DNA of 64,000 bases from Lineus longissimus (lineage: Eukaryota > Nemertea > Pilidiophora > Heteronemertea > Lineidae): assembly GCF_910592395.1 (NCBI RefSeq), contig NC_088309.1, positions 27,158,599 to 27,222,598 of the forward strand, in the 5' to 3' direction. Under the pieces are notes generated by a model. That model was not told where the DNA came from. It saw nothing but the letters and a program-made list of their open reading frames with translations, and searched no databases. The stretch's first letter is position 1. The number at the start of each line of letters is the position of its first letter. Below are positions 49,501 through 62,368 of this stretch, piece by piece. The position numbers and the translations under genes were made by a program.

Positions 49501-52500
49501 TCGCATCAAATTGTTGGCAAATTGATCTGACCTCCACTAGAAATGCCATAAGGTATTACAATAAAGTAATTTCAAGTTCGCATATAAATCGCATCAAATT
49601 GTTCGAAGTACATGTATTGGGTAGGTCCCAGTCTAAGTTAAATTTATAGGACTGGAATGATAAAACATAGTTTGAAAATCTAGTTCCATTAACACAGAAT
49701 AAAAGGTTGTGTTTTTAAGGAAGATTACCCCAGCTGAATGAATCATACACTTTGGTGCTCCAGTTGTGCCAGATGAGTACATGATAAAGAGCGGATGGTT
49801 AAATGGCAGCTGTTCAAATTGTAAGTCAGGAACTTCTCCATCTTCAAGCCCAAGGTCCAGAAAATCACCAAGAGTGCACCTGAAAGAAAACAAAGTTGTA
49901 GGGACAGTTAATCATCCATTTTAGTAAAACATTCTGTACTGTCATGTGAATGTGAATGGTCACAACATCTTTTGAACATCTTTAAGGTAATATTCAGGGC
50001 CTTACATGTAACCAACAGCAACTTCCTGTATGGGAAGTGTTTCATGGTGCAAATAAATTCCACAACAATACCAGAGTCAAGGGTATTTGAATGGGCATGG
50101 TAACTGATAAACCTACCCGTTTGCTATGCCCGAGATATCTAACGTTTCACCATTTTCTACAGCAAATGGTATTATAACAACTTTTTCTAGCTCTGGTAAA
50201 CCTGAAACACAAAGGATTCACTTCACAAAGATATCAAAAGAGCTAACAATGATGAAAACTATATTCCAAATCTCCAAGTATGATTCTATTTTAACGCAAA
50301 ACATTAAATCATGCTCACTATCACATTCTTTATCTGAATGATTTATGGGCCCTATGATATTATGATGATTCTAGTTTTGGGGCCTTAACTGATTTCTATA
50401 GATGTTGAAATATCATACAAATCTCACAACAACAGACCCACCTTTAACGACCTGCTGTATTTTTTCCATATGATTGTGTCTTTTTCCATTGTATCGAACA
50501 GCATTCACAGAGAATATCAATTTTGGTTTTATCTGTGTAAATCGATCCAAAACCCCCTGGAAAGAAAAGGAAGATAGGTATTGAAATCAAGTGCTTTAAA
50601 AAACATTAGCATAACACTGATACTATCTGACTATGGGATTTTGCCAAGACACAAGTTTGTCCTCAGGCATTTGAGTGCCCAAAACCAACAAGTTCAAAGA
50701 TTCTCATAACACTCATATTCATTTGCCTGATTTCTCCGTTATTTGTACTTACACTGACACCGAAATCTGGGGAAGTTGAACTCCAAATTGCACCAATACT
50801 TGCAGCAGCTAACATGGCTTCTAAAGCTTCTGGACAGTTGGGTATGTAACCTACAATGCACAAGGAAACAGTATAATTCAGTTGCGTCTGTGTCTTTTCT
50901 TCAACAAACAACAAACAGGAGATGAAACGAAGATCTCGAAAGCAGCCATGCCTCGTCAATCTCATATAACTCACCCACAACGCGATCTCCTTTCTCTATT
51001 CCTATCTTCCTCATAGCAGCTGCATATTTGGCGACATTCTCGCGCACTTGCCTGAATGTGAGCTTCCGAACCTCCTTGACACCCTCTCCTGAAAAAGTAT
51101 AAAGAACATTCCACATTATAGGCTGCAGAGACATGTAATCCTACCCATTTTATGACTTATATCAGAGTGAAAGACAACCTCATGTGATCTTCTTAATCAT
51201 TTAATCGAACAAATTGTCAAAATAATCGGCAGCATCAATCTGCTTAGACTGGTAATGTCTTTCTTAACCTCTCAAAAAAGCAAGTTTTCTAACCTTCCAA
51301 GAGTTTGGACTTCTTATGCTAAAGAAAAAACAGAATAAGTGCCCACCGCTTTGTACATTAGCTAGAATGAATTGACTTACTAGCTGCATAAATGGCCACC
51401 CTGTCATCGTCACATCGAAGCATGTTCTCTGCATAGTTGAGCCGGCTGCCATGGAACCACTCTGGTACTTCATCAATACGCTTGTTCTCATCTACGACCT
51501 GAGATGGCACAAAAGTTTGTGTCACAGAGCGTGTGTGATGTCATGGACAGCATCTTCTGTGATAAGTGCAACTGATTTAACAATTCACAATTTGTGTGTG
51601 ACATAACAAGGGGGTGGGTTACCCTCATAAACTTATTAATTGCCTACTACTATATTGAGTGACTTGATAACCCTTGATGAAGATATTCAAATAAGCAGTG
51701 CATAACACGGGATGTGGGCTGGGCCACCTGCTGTTACAGACAACACATGTCCATTGTATGACTGTGATTTTCACAACAGATGGCTATTCATGCAGCATGT
51801 TCAGCGAGATGACATTGATTTCTTATCATTGATCTGTTAGTGCAACATGTTTTTCAAGTACTGTATGCATGCCGACTGCAAATACAGCTCATCAATTCAA
51901 AGAGTCAATAACACTGCGGGTCAAAATTCAAAGGAAAAAATTCACAAGGAAACAAAAATTAACCTGATCATATGATTTGGAATGTATGATATCAGTGAAC
52001 TTCCATACTTCCTCCCAGAATTGAGGATAGTTGTCAGTTGACCACTTGTAAAGGTCAGCGTATGTTTCTGGAAAGACAAAAATTATGATATCATCCCTGC
52101 TTTGCGACAGACAAGAGATTCTGGAAAATGGCCTTAATAAGTTAATTAATGCAGATATGAGGTATTCATATGGGCCATGGCAGAGTGGAAGGCCCACCCT
52201 TGATGGGTGCAGTGAGTCACTCCGTCAGTAGACTTGCGCCAGGCACAATGGCAAAGCCAGTGCCATCATAACTAGCTAAGTGAGCAGGCCACCGGTAGCG
52301 GTAGGCCTGACCTAGCCTAGTACACTCGTACTCGTTGGGTACGGTAGCCTATAGAGACTAGGTGTAGGCCTATCCAGTATCCTTTTAGACTAAGTAAGAG
52401 ATTGTATGTAATGGTGACAACTCTTCAGACAGCTGAGCTGCATCAATAAAGGGTCAAACATAGGCTGTCAGGCTGTCTTGCATGACATCATCACTATATT

Positions 52501-52698
52501 TGGCATTTTGCTTGGAAATATCCATCCGACAATCAGTAATGCGTACAATTGCCATATAAATAGGAGTCTATATTCGGACATACCAAGATCGAGACAATAT
52601 TTTGTGTTCACTTTCTGCTTGAAATCAAGAATGTTTGTCCTTTTCTTGTGGTCAGGGCGCCACATTACTTTTTTACCAATGTCTCCGGCAGCATCCAT
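46512..52698 (-). CDS. AACS: Acetoacetyl-CoA synthetase
   Basis: Cytosolic ligase that activates acetoacetate with ATP and CoA, feeding ketone carbon into sterol and fatty-acid synthesis. Seventeen exons, 2007 nt, 668 aa (human about 672): 52698-52584, 52067-51964, 51498-51381, 51088-50975, 50850-50753, 50556-50442, 50201-50117, 49879-49729, 49116-49036, 48902-48778, 48556-48492, 48224-48102, 47987-47874, 47705-47510, 47340-47282, 47112-46907, 46649-46512. It starts [15 protein letters not shown]. Visible family marks are [27 protein letters not shown], the adenylate motif [17 protein letters not shown] (residues 284-300), [74 protein letters not shown] and the C-terminal [11 protein letters not shown] that contains the likely catalytic lysine. 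The last residues, [12 protein letters not shown], parallel the vertebrate end. The first intron follows LDL. It is head-to-head with CDC45. Confidence 0.96.
49278..49635. mobile_element. Candidate Tc1/pogo-like MITE with internal 88-bp tandem repeats, in AACS intron
   Basis: The left end TACAGTAGGACCTCCCC and the right end read in reverse (TAGACTGGGACCTACCC) match at 13 of 17 positions, beginning and ending in TA, and the left end is followed by gcggacacctcc, which resembles pogo/Tigger-type termini. Inside, an 88-bp unit starting catcaaattgtt recurs at 49416, 49504 and 49592, with a partial earlier copy at 49321. The superfamily assignment is tentative. Confidence 0.5.
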
Positions 52699-53140
52699 GT
52701 TCGTTTAAGTGTTCAAAACGAGAAAATGTTTGCGAAAACAAATGGAAATGGGGTGATCGAATTGGAGCAGACAGTTTTATCACGCGAACTGAAGCTGACG
52801 TTGATTTCATTACAGAGTATTTGTTACGATACATTGCGACCTAAAGATAATAGCTAAACCTCTAATATTAGAAATAAATTTCCAATAAATCTATTGGTAG
52901 AGTTTCTTATTATATATTTTTGTATCTTGGTATATTTTTATCCGTCAAATCGATTTGAATGAGGAGTTTGAATCGATGCTAGGTATCAACAATAACGCAG
53001 AGAGATTTCGGCGGACAAAATGAATTTCCTAAAATTTAAAACATGACAAAAACACGATAAATTTACTAAGTTTATCCAGTATTATTCATCTAAACAATAT
53101 CAGAAGATAAGATCATATTCGATATTACCGCTTTGTCACC
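52699..53140. promoter_or_regulatory. Short divergent promoter region of AACS and CDC45
   Basis: Only 442 bp separate the two start codons, which point away from each other, so the two genes very likely share a bidirectional promoter. The region is AT-rich. A TTTCGGCG site near 53007, on the CDC45 side, resembles an E2F core, which would suit a G1/S replication gene, but a single match of this kind can be chance. Confidence 0.6.
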
Positions 53141-56100
53141 ATGGTTGTGGTAAAAGATTTCAGGAAAGATTTTTATGACCCCATTCAAACTCAGGTACTT
53201 TGTTGTTTTACAGTATGTCTAATGAGTGTCCCCAAAAAAAGGTTGGGCCGGTTGGCTTGTGCCCATGCCCGGGCTTGTTGTAACATCAAAAGAGAGAGAA
53301 TGACAAAGGGAAAACTGCTATGCTATAATACCTTTTGATTATTTCAGCGAGTTTTGGTCCTGGTGGCATTAGATGTGGATGCACTGTGCGCTTTGAAGAT
53401 ATTGCAGGTAGATATTTCAGTATGATTAACACTAACATTAACAACAGTACTATACTACATTACTATCTATGAAATCAAGTGTATGAGTTTGGTGGTACTC
53501 TCTCCAGTCACAACATGGTGTTATGAATTTTAATCACAAGTAATAAGGTTTTCTGGTTACTGAATTGATTCAGATGATTTGAGAATGGATCAAGTTGTGC
53601 CAGGCTATTCATACTTTCCTACCAAATGTTTTCTTTTTTCCAGTACCTATTCCAATGTGACCATGTTCTGTACACCATCATGCCGGTGTCTGGGCGGCAA
53701 GAATTGGAAACCGCTTTTATGGAGAACTGTGAGGGAGTGAGTATTTCAAAACCGGGTCCCAACGTATCAATAGGGAATGAGATTTCTCAGTTGCAAGTGC
53801 TCAATGAAATTTAAACTTGAAGGGGTCTAGTAATAGTAGTAATAAAGTGGGGATTTTGTTTTCTTAGCAAGGGTCTCCTGTAATGTGAGTAATGCCAAAG
53901 AAAGACTCTGAAATATGTGCTTTCCTTTCATGTTGAGATGATTTTCTTTTTCAGATCAAGTGTGTTATGATGCTGAATTGTGGAGGTAACATCGATATTG
54001 TTGAACTCCTTCAACCTGATGAGGATGTGACATTTTTCATCTGTGATAGGTAAAGTTTTATAATAATTCTTACTCCAAATAATCTCTGTGACATAGAAAG
54101 CTAACCTGAATGTCTTCAGTTACCTTGTATGTTCATAACCATTACCAGTCAACTCAAAGTCTTGTCTTGTGTTGTTGCAGTCACAGGCCAATAGATGTTC
54201 ACAACATCTACAATGTGAAACAAGTGCAGCTGATTCTGAAGGAAGAACTGGAGGATGTGCCAGATTTCAATGAAATATTCAGAGAAGAAAATGTAAGTGG
54301 ACACCAAGTAGTTGCTAAACAATATTTGGACTCAGAAATTTTTTCATCCTTCTGAGTTGAATTTTTGCGTAAGTTCAATATTCAGTAAAATTTTCAAACA
54401 AGTGAAAAAAATTTATAGCTGCTTAATCAAGTTGCATTGTAATGTTAGAGATTCTGAGTGAAGACACTTGTGAGACATCTCATCTTGAAATATTGCATTT
54501 ACAGTCTGATGATGACTCGGGAAACGAGAGTGATTCATCCGAGCGTGCTAACAAGAGACGACGGTTTGATGAAGAGTCACTAAACCGCAAGAGAGAGAAG
54601 CGGGAATGGTGGAACAACCGGGAGCGGACACTGTTTGAATACTATGAGTTCAACTCACATGGCATGTCTGTAAGTTGAACATGTTGAAGGAGTCACAAAC
54701 TAAGGGGAATTGGTTGACCGCCAGCTGGAGGTTCACTATAATCTGATAACTTATGTGTTAAAAACAATTTATTTGAAAGTTGACGGTGCCAAGAAATAGA
54801 ACAAAATATTACATGTTTTATGTAAATCATTGAATGCTCAGCAAGTAGGTTTATCGTGTCACTCCTTTTCTTTCAGACTGCAGTGACAATATTTGAGTTG
54901 GCGTGGAAGATGTCGAAGGATACAAATGATTTGCTGTGGTATGTTGAATTTCTGTTAAATCCTCCCAATTAGATGATGTTGTAGTTGATGTCAGGTTTGC
55001 CTAGAATTTGAACATTGGCCATAGATTGGTGGATTCCTCCAAACATCACGAGTGACGTGGACTTGTTGTGTTTCCTGGTGTTTTATATCAGTTCCATATC
55101 TATCGCCATTATGTTATCCAGGTCATCAGATGAGTGAGCACTGTCTTTTGTGTAAGATAGGTTTACAACTTTAATAGATAAAAAATGATATTCTGAACAT
55201 GTTTCAAAGCATTAAATGTATTGGTCCGTTTAGACTACAGGTAGTTATCATCTTTCTTGCAGGCTTGCCACCATAGGTCTCACCGACCAATTCGTCCACT
55301 ATAAAATCAACAGAGAAAAATATATAGAAAGTTTGGGATCTCTTCAATCACATGTTTCAAGACTCAACCACAGGTAATTGTGAACAGTTCGGCCTTCTCA
55401 AGTCCTACATGTACAGTCATCAATAGTGTCCCCTTGTCAAAAAGATGTTTTAAAAGTTATATATGATGCCTGTTTATACTTGATTTACAAGTTCTCAAAA
55501 CTGCTCTCCTTCTCTTCTCTGCTACATCTTTGTCTCGATATTCTGTGAACTTACCATTCAATCATTATTTTCTAGAGGTGACGACGAGGACACAAAGAAG
55601 TCGATATCATCATTGAAGTTGGCCTTTGAAGAGGAGCTACAGCTAAACTTGTATAGACATTGGACGTTGTTTGACAGCTTATGTCACTCTGTCACAACTG
55701 CATGTAAATTCAGGGTGTGGACAATGAAGGGAAAGAAGAAACTGCACGAATTCCTTGCAGATATGGGGTGAGCATGTTTTTGTTTGATGTTCTATGTGAC
55801 TTGTCTCTTAAGGACACCCTGGCCTCAAGATTCAAGCTTACTGCTCTCTTTTCAGATGAGTGCTTAATACACCAAGCAAAAAATCCTTTATTTTCTAAGA
55901 TGCTAAATACTGTACTGTCTTTTCTTACAGTTTGCCATTAGTACAGTGCCAGCAGAAATATATGTCGATGGATGTTAGTCTTCGGACTTCTGTGAAGGAA
56001 ATGATAAGCAATAAAGCAGAAAAATATGGGTAAGGTGATCAATCTGAACTCAAGTCTCTGGATTCGTGTTATCAATATTTACTTCTCGAAGGTTTTTTAA

Positions 56101-58300
56101 GTGTTACAGTGGTTCTGTCTTAAGATTTTAACATGGAGGGAGTGTAATGAAGAGATAATTTATATGATGCGGTTTGGCCATGTCAATTTGAAAAAAAGTA
56201 CAGATCTATCTTCTCATGCATGACTTCAACCTTTTCATTTCAGGTTATCACCATCCGAAATCTTCATTCCATCTTTCTTGGCTCAGTATGGTTACCGTAA
56301 CAAGTTATGTGCCATGGATGTGGCCTATGCATGTGCAGCATTATTGGAATCAGTGGTATGTACAACACTAAAGGCTCATCTCATCAACGTCTTGCTTGCC
56401 ATAGGAGAAATAACTGGTACCCGGTACTTGCCATAGATGGAATGTTTGTTTCAATGAGCAAACACTCTATAAGCCAACATACAAATCACAAAATTGTTAT
56501 TTTCTGAAGTGCAATTTATTGTAAAACCTCATCCGTATCTTTGCTTTCAGGAGAAGTCAAAGAAGCAGTCTGACTGTTTCCTCGATGCTCTGGATCTCCT
56601 GACTCGGTACGTTTTATGATTTCATGTGCGAATCAGTTATGGAGTTAGTCGTTCTACCAAATGAAGACATAATCTTTAGAGACAGCTGTCATCGAGGGTA
56701 ATCAAAATCCGGGCAGACGTAGATCTTTTTTTTATATGTTGGTGTGGGTTTCAAGGAATTCATGATCTGGGGTCTTGCACACTTAGAAGGTATCTGATAC
56801 GTGGAAGAGTCATTCTGATGTTCAATATTTTCAGGGATAGAAGCACCATGTTGGAGAAAGGCCTAGAGAATGCCAAGACTCAACTGAAAGCTGTTGTAAA
56901 CCAAGTGAATTCATTCTTAGACATGACCCAAGTCATATCAGCTGGGCCATTCCTTTATGCCTTCATCGGGGAGGTAGGTTTATGTTTGTTATACTCTCCT
57001 TGGCTATGTTAGAGTTTGTTGCATTTTCAAAAATGTTCGGACATGAAGATTCTTCACAACAAGTTCAAATCTAAACATTTGCAACAAAAACAATAATTAT
57101 GATGTTTGTTTAAGTTATAATCATTCTGTCCTCCCAGCCATTGTATTTCGGCATCTCATAGCTACGATAAACCATTTCTTCCAGGGCACTCCAGATGTGA
57201 AGTTTTTTGCTAAGCCAATATGTCTTCAGAAGTTAGCCAAGTTTACACTAAAGGCCCATTGTGCAATGGTAAGTAATTTCATAAACTCTGAGGAAGTTGA
57301 TGGGGCACCTTGATTTGAAGACGTTAGGATATCCATTCAACATTGTCGTAAGACCCCCCTCTACCGACTCCTTAGATGCTTCAATCTAAATTGCCTCACT
57401 TGATGGGGCGGCAACTTTGATTTGATAGCTACATGTTCTTCTAGTTTTCCAAATCATCTTTCAGAGTAAGAGTCGTAAGGCGCCCACCCTCCCTCTCCTA
57501 CTTGGTGCAGCTTTAGACAATGACCGGGGGACAACATTAGTGGTTGGCATCCCACCTCTCGCTGAAGACGATGGTAGAAAGTAAGTATTTTCTCCTTTGG
57601 TTTGTTGATGGTGCCAGTGGTTGGGTCTTCTCCCCACCAAATCATGGACATTGGCCTCCTCGGTTGGTTTTGAGTGGATACTTCTTGGTCTTCAGGAAAA
57701 TTTCCTGTTTCAAGGCGAGAGAACAAATGTGAAAAAACTGAATTCTTTTGGTTACAATATGAGAGCAGATTTAGCTGCATGCATCAATCCTCTTCGTGAT
57801 TGCCATTCCCATTATCTTTTCAGTTTCTTTGGTAAGGCATTTGAACAAGCTGCTGAGAGTACAAGCTCAAGGATTCTACAGGATAGCTTTGATTCCAATA
57901 GTAAGTCGAGATGAAAGATTCCCATTTTCCTTTCACAGTGAATCGGTCAATTGAGAGGGGAGGGATCAGTCAAATTCTTAGGTATACATGTGGCCTCATA
58001 ACATTGTCAATGTGACAGCATAGAAACATAATACTGGCTTCACTTCCTTACGATCACCACTCCAGATATTAATCTGAGAATGTTTTCTTTCACATTCATC
58101 ACTGCTGCTGAATTAATGACTTATAGTATCAGAAAGCAAATCAAAGCATTTCTCTCAGATTGCTTGGTGGTGATATTTTAATAAAAATTTGTGTTTTAAT
58201 TATGAAATTGATTTCTTCTTTCTTTGTAGTTGTGGAAATGAAAACCGAAGATCGCAGCAAGTTTTTTGATGCTTTAATTAATCTGATGCAATATGATTGA
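53141..58300 (+). CDS. CDC45: CDC45 replication initiation factor
   Basis: Subunit of the CMG (CDC45-MCM2-7-GINS) helicase that unwinds DNA at replication forks in the nucleus. Seventeen exons, 1698 nt, 565 aa (human 566): 53141-53194, 53348-53407, 53644-53736, 53955-54049, 54181-54292, 54505-54669, 54877-54938, 55263-55373, 55576-55767, 55931-56029, 56244-56355, 56551-56606, 56835-56973, 57185-57268, 57465-57580, 57824-57900, 58230-58300. It starts [16 protein letters not shown]. The inactive DHH/RecJ-like N-terminal core shows [12 protein letters not shown] (residues 27-38), [18 protein letters not shown], and [17 protein letters not shown]. An acidic linker rich in Asp, Ser and Glu followed by KRRR (residues 139-165) is the usual CDC45 insert and may include a nuclear localisation signal. 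The C-terminal part shows [23 protein letters not shown] and [14 protein letters not shown]. All exon junctions keep frame. Cell-cycle-dependent expression is expected from the family. Confidence 0.97.
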
Positions 58301-58851
58301 ACGGATGCTGATGGAACGATCCAATGTGTCCGTGTTGGAATGATGAGAAGTGACTATGTGCTTATGTTGTGAGCTTTGAGTGTCAATGGAGAATGAAATG
58401 TAAAAACACTATCGAGTTTCTGTTGGTTCTGACGTGAATATTGTCTAGATGGCAGCACTTGCCTGACAATGAGATACTGTGTTGATGTGTTTTTATGCCA
58501 GTACAGCTATTAGGAATCTCACGTCACAGCTCAAATGACTCTACTGTATGTTTGGAGGTGGATGAAATGCCTATGTGCTAACGTCATGAAGTGTATCATG
58601 ATGTAAATGGGGTTATTGAGGACTTGCAATATACCCCATAGAGGTCAATCAAGGCCAGAATCTACAAACATGTACATGTATAAGTGGGGATCGACCTAAA
58701 GCAAGGTTGCAGCATGTGAACCGGCCAAGTATAGAATTGTTCATACCTCAGTTGCATTTATCTTGTTTATAGTGTCTCGTCCAACACATAAATGTAATCA
58801 CACAATATATTTTGTAAGTACCTTGATTATGTCATGTACTATTGAAAAATG

Positions 58852-58857
58852 ATTAAA
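58852..58857 (+). terminator. Probable polyadenylation signal of CDC45
   Basis: ATTAAA, the common variant signal, about 550 nt after the stop codon. Confidence 0.5.
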
Positions 58858-58914
58858 GTAATTTATAATATTGACACAAAGAGTTTTATTAGATTTCTTC
58901 ATACATTGGCTCTG

Positions 58915-59235
58915 CAACCATCACCTCAGTTATGACACTTTGGTTGTGACACTGTCTCTGAAGTGTTCAGTCCAGTGGTGAAACCATCTCTGAAACCCTC
59001 ACCTTCGTTGTGACACTTTTTGAAACCCTCAATCTAGTTGTGTCACTGTCTCTGAAACCCTCACCCCAATTGTACTACATTGTACTTTGGTTGTGGTGCT
59101 GTCTCTGTTAACTGTCACCAAGGTTGTGCCATTGTCTCATCCAGTTGTGACGCATTGGTTGTGATGCTGTCTCTGAAACCCTTACCCCAGCTGTGACACT
59201 TCAGGTGTGGCACTATCTCAAGCCCTCATCCAAGA
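58915..59235. repeat. Degenerate minisatellite downstream of CDC45
   Basis: Variants of gttgtgacactgtctctgaa followed by accctcaccc recur about eight to ten times, with strong divergence and uneven spacing. It is non-coding on both strands. Confidence 0.75.
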
Positions 59236-59401
59236 AACTCGCGAGAATTGAAAGTAAATGATTTATACTATTCCCTGAGGCAATTTGTCTCCAGAGATAG
59301 CAATAATCAGATGTTACTAACAAAAGCGGGCTAACACAAATTGATTATTGGTTCTGCATCCCAGAACAACCCAAAAGTATGTTTACAAAGGCAGAGACAC
59401 C

Positions 59402-59563
59402 TCAACCTGACGATCGGATTGCTTCTCTATTCTAGGTCAACCCAAGAGACAGAGTCGTCTTAACCTGACGATTGCTTCTGTATTCCAGGTCAACGCAAGA
59501 GCAGGTTGACAAATGAAAGAGCCGTCTCAACCTGGTGATTGCTTCTACATTCCAGGTCAATGC
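59402..59563. repeat. Three-copy degenerate direct repeat
   Basis: Units starting near 59402, 59458 and 59524 share tcaacctgacgattgcttct and tattccaggtcaacgcaaga, with unit lengths of about 56 to 66 bp. Confidence 0.75.
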
Positions 59564-60494
59564 ATTGTTAACAAAGACAGACATCTCTGTATCCGAACAA
59601 CCAGATCTCTTCAGGACTAGAAGACTCAAGACCTCTACAAGAATATCCTACTGACTTTGTCGATAAGTATTGACACAAGTTGGCTCAGGATGTAAGTGTA
59701 GGCAGAGAGTGTTTGGCCTTTCTCTCTGATAGCTTCTTAAAGGTCTCCTTTAGAAATATGACAAATACAGCACAGCACGATATCAAGAGCAATGGAAATA
59801 GATCCTACTCAAGACTTCACAATACAGACTCGCCTATATGGTTTTCGCGCAGCTCGATTGAGAAAGCCACCCGCACGCAACATTCGGCAGCGTCTTCGAA
59901 GCCACTGTATGATTTTGCCAAAACATCCGCAGCCTTAATTACATAAACTTCACCCTCTCAAACTGAAAAAAAATTAGCTCAGATGTTTGAAACCGAACTG
60001 CGAAAAAGTCACGCTGCGGATGATGGGCGTTCAGTTAAGAGTGGTGCGTCACACCGACAGTGACAAACCTGGAGTCCGTGCGTCTGTGTGAGTTGGATCA
60101 TAAGATTCTCGCCCTGATCTGCCGCCTCTGGTCTCTTACCCTTTCTCAATTGAACAAGGTGAAACTCGTCCTACAGTGAACCATATGACCTACTATATAT
60201 ACATCGGTATCCTACTTTGCCACTTTTTATAACCTATCGGTATCCTCCAGGTAGTCTATGACAGGTGTGGGCTGATGAACAATGACAGGGAAACCCATTA
60301 ATCCAAGACTTTTGCCTGCCGACCTTTTTTCTAAGTTTCAGACTAATTGAATGCAAAACAGGCCCAACATGCGGCCGTCCTCTCCAGCCTGGAACTGAAA
60401 CTTCGATAAATCTCATCTTGAAATGCCATGACTTTAAAGTTGTTTTATCATTAATGTATGGCCTTTCAAAATACTTAAGAGCATCGTCAGTGGC

Positions 60495-61040
60495 ATGCTG
60501 TTCAAGATTGAGCTAATTGAGATCGGATGTAATGCAGCGTTGAGGCAAACCCAGCGCATAGCGCCAACAGCAAACTTTCACTTACCAGTCAATTTTAAGT
60601 CGCGTGTCTGGGATTCGATAACACATGAGAATGAAACTTGGAGCAAATGGTATTGCATGATATGGTATCTCCACTCACAACATGTAGTGAAGGAGAAGAT
60701 AACGGCGTCCGTACGACTACGACTCGGGAACGCCACCGCTGAACCAAAGCCAACTATACGCCAGATGATTTTTTTCTTCTTCAAAAGCGCGGCGATTTTT
60801 CTTCCAATATTATATGTTCCCAAGACGACTGAAAAACCATTTCGAGAGTTTTTCGCCTCGGCAGTATGTCATTGTCATCTTCTGGGCATTTTCCCAAAGA
60901 TGAGCCGTACTTTATTTCAATCAAAGTCGAGTTTGTCAGATCTTGTCTCCCAATACCAGGCCCGTCAACCACCGACTGCCTCTATGTCAAACACAAATAT
61001 AGCAGACAGATTAAAAGTAATGCAAGATGGCGCAAGATGA
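60495..61040 (+). other. Unassigned open reading frame of 181 codons
   Basis: This is the longest uninterrupted frame in the window that belongs to no modelled gene. It begins MLFKIELIEIGCN and ends KVMQDGAR. A central stretch is hydrophobic with a run of phenylalanines; the end (MSRTLFQSKSSLSDLVSQY) is polar. I recognise no domain. Continuous open sequence of this length is unusual here because real exons are short, but it may still be chance. It could be a lineage-specific single-exon gene or part of a GPCR 5' leader. Confidence 0.2.
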
Positions 61041-62368
61041 AATAAGTTAGTAAATCCGATGAAGAAGAAGAAAAAGAAGAACCAGGTAAATAAAGAAAGG
61101 TAGCACATAAAGTAACAGCTTAATCACGTTTGGGGGGCATCTTGTCTGTCCGTTATCATCATGATCAAACTAATGAACAGCAGGACAATAACGTGCTGGC
61201 GAATCATGAATGATCAATATTGATCCCTTCACTTCTTGCTATGACATCTCGTCAGGAGGAGAAATAAGTCTCCTTACCTGCTACGTTTGTTCAGTGATGA
61301 AGCGATCGTGACCACTCGGTCCATTACCACACTATTACAACTTGCTGCATACATTGTCAATCAACCAATGAAGGTACATGTAATTGTAAATTTTTGTAGC
61401 CGCGCCAGGCGGTGTGGGAAACTGAGGGAATGAACCCCATCGCCACACCAGCCCAAACGTGTCGTTCGGTGACTTGGGTGGGCGTTTGTGACAGAGGAAA
61501 GTATAATTCACCCAAATATTTAACTTGGAATCAAGTTTTTCGTAAGGGGATATAGACAGCAGTTTGTGACATGTTTATTGTTAACACTGTTTTCGTTATC
61601 AACCGATTTCTTTGATATTTCAATGCAGTTGTTTTCGATCATTTTCCCCGGTCTTCGCCGTATCGTTTCTCACTTTGCCATTTATAGTGATTAATAGTTT
61701 GATTCATTAGAGGATAATTAAAGATTTGTTCATTGCTTTTCTGCGATGGAAAAGTCGTAATGACGTCAGAGAGTAACTTGCTAATGGTCTCCTCTCTCTC
61801 AACTGCCAGCCTTGTCTTTTCTTTTGAAGGCGACAGTCAAGGGCGGCACACTCTTGAAATCAGTGGATTCTAATGAGGAGCAAAAGATATTTCACGCTCA
61901 GACGGGGCTCGCGGAATATGAAACTCCTCTCCCGAATTTAGAGTCGAAGGTTGGAATTTCGTCGGATTATTCACAATAAAGTTCTTTTCCACTTCTTGTC
62001 CGTTTGCTCTCATAGGATATAATGGGAAATTTCAATTGAAGAGCAAATGATATGTGTTCGTGATGAAGTACAAAACAAATAAGGTCTTCAAATAAAACAG
62101 TACTCTACCATTGGAAAGTATATGACATTGACTTGTAAATCTTCAATTCTGGTGCGATCAAAGTCGCCAATCAGCAAGGACGAAGTCGTCCTGTCCTTAT
62201 ATTATATTTGTTTACGGGAGGAGAAATATAAAGTGATCTATGACCATACATGCCATGATTACGTTAGTTCTGATGGCGTAGGCTGCGGAAACAGACCAGA
62301 AAGAGGGTTTTCTCGTTATGCCAGTAATTCACCAGACGGATTTGGGAAAACCGAGCGCGATAGAAGCG

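Larger units (their letters stand above)
58870..62368. other. Gene-poor region between CDC45 and the GPCR
   Basis: Contains two degenerate minisatellites (58915-59235 and 59402-59563), low-complexity GAAGAA purine sequence near 61058-61083, and an unassigned 181-codon open frame (60495-61040). The right part must include the promoter and any 5' non-coding exons of the GPCR gene. No other gene can be supported. Confidence 0.5.
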
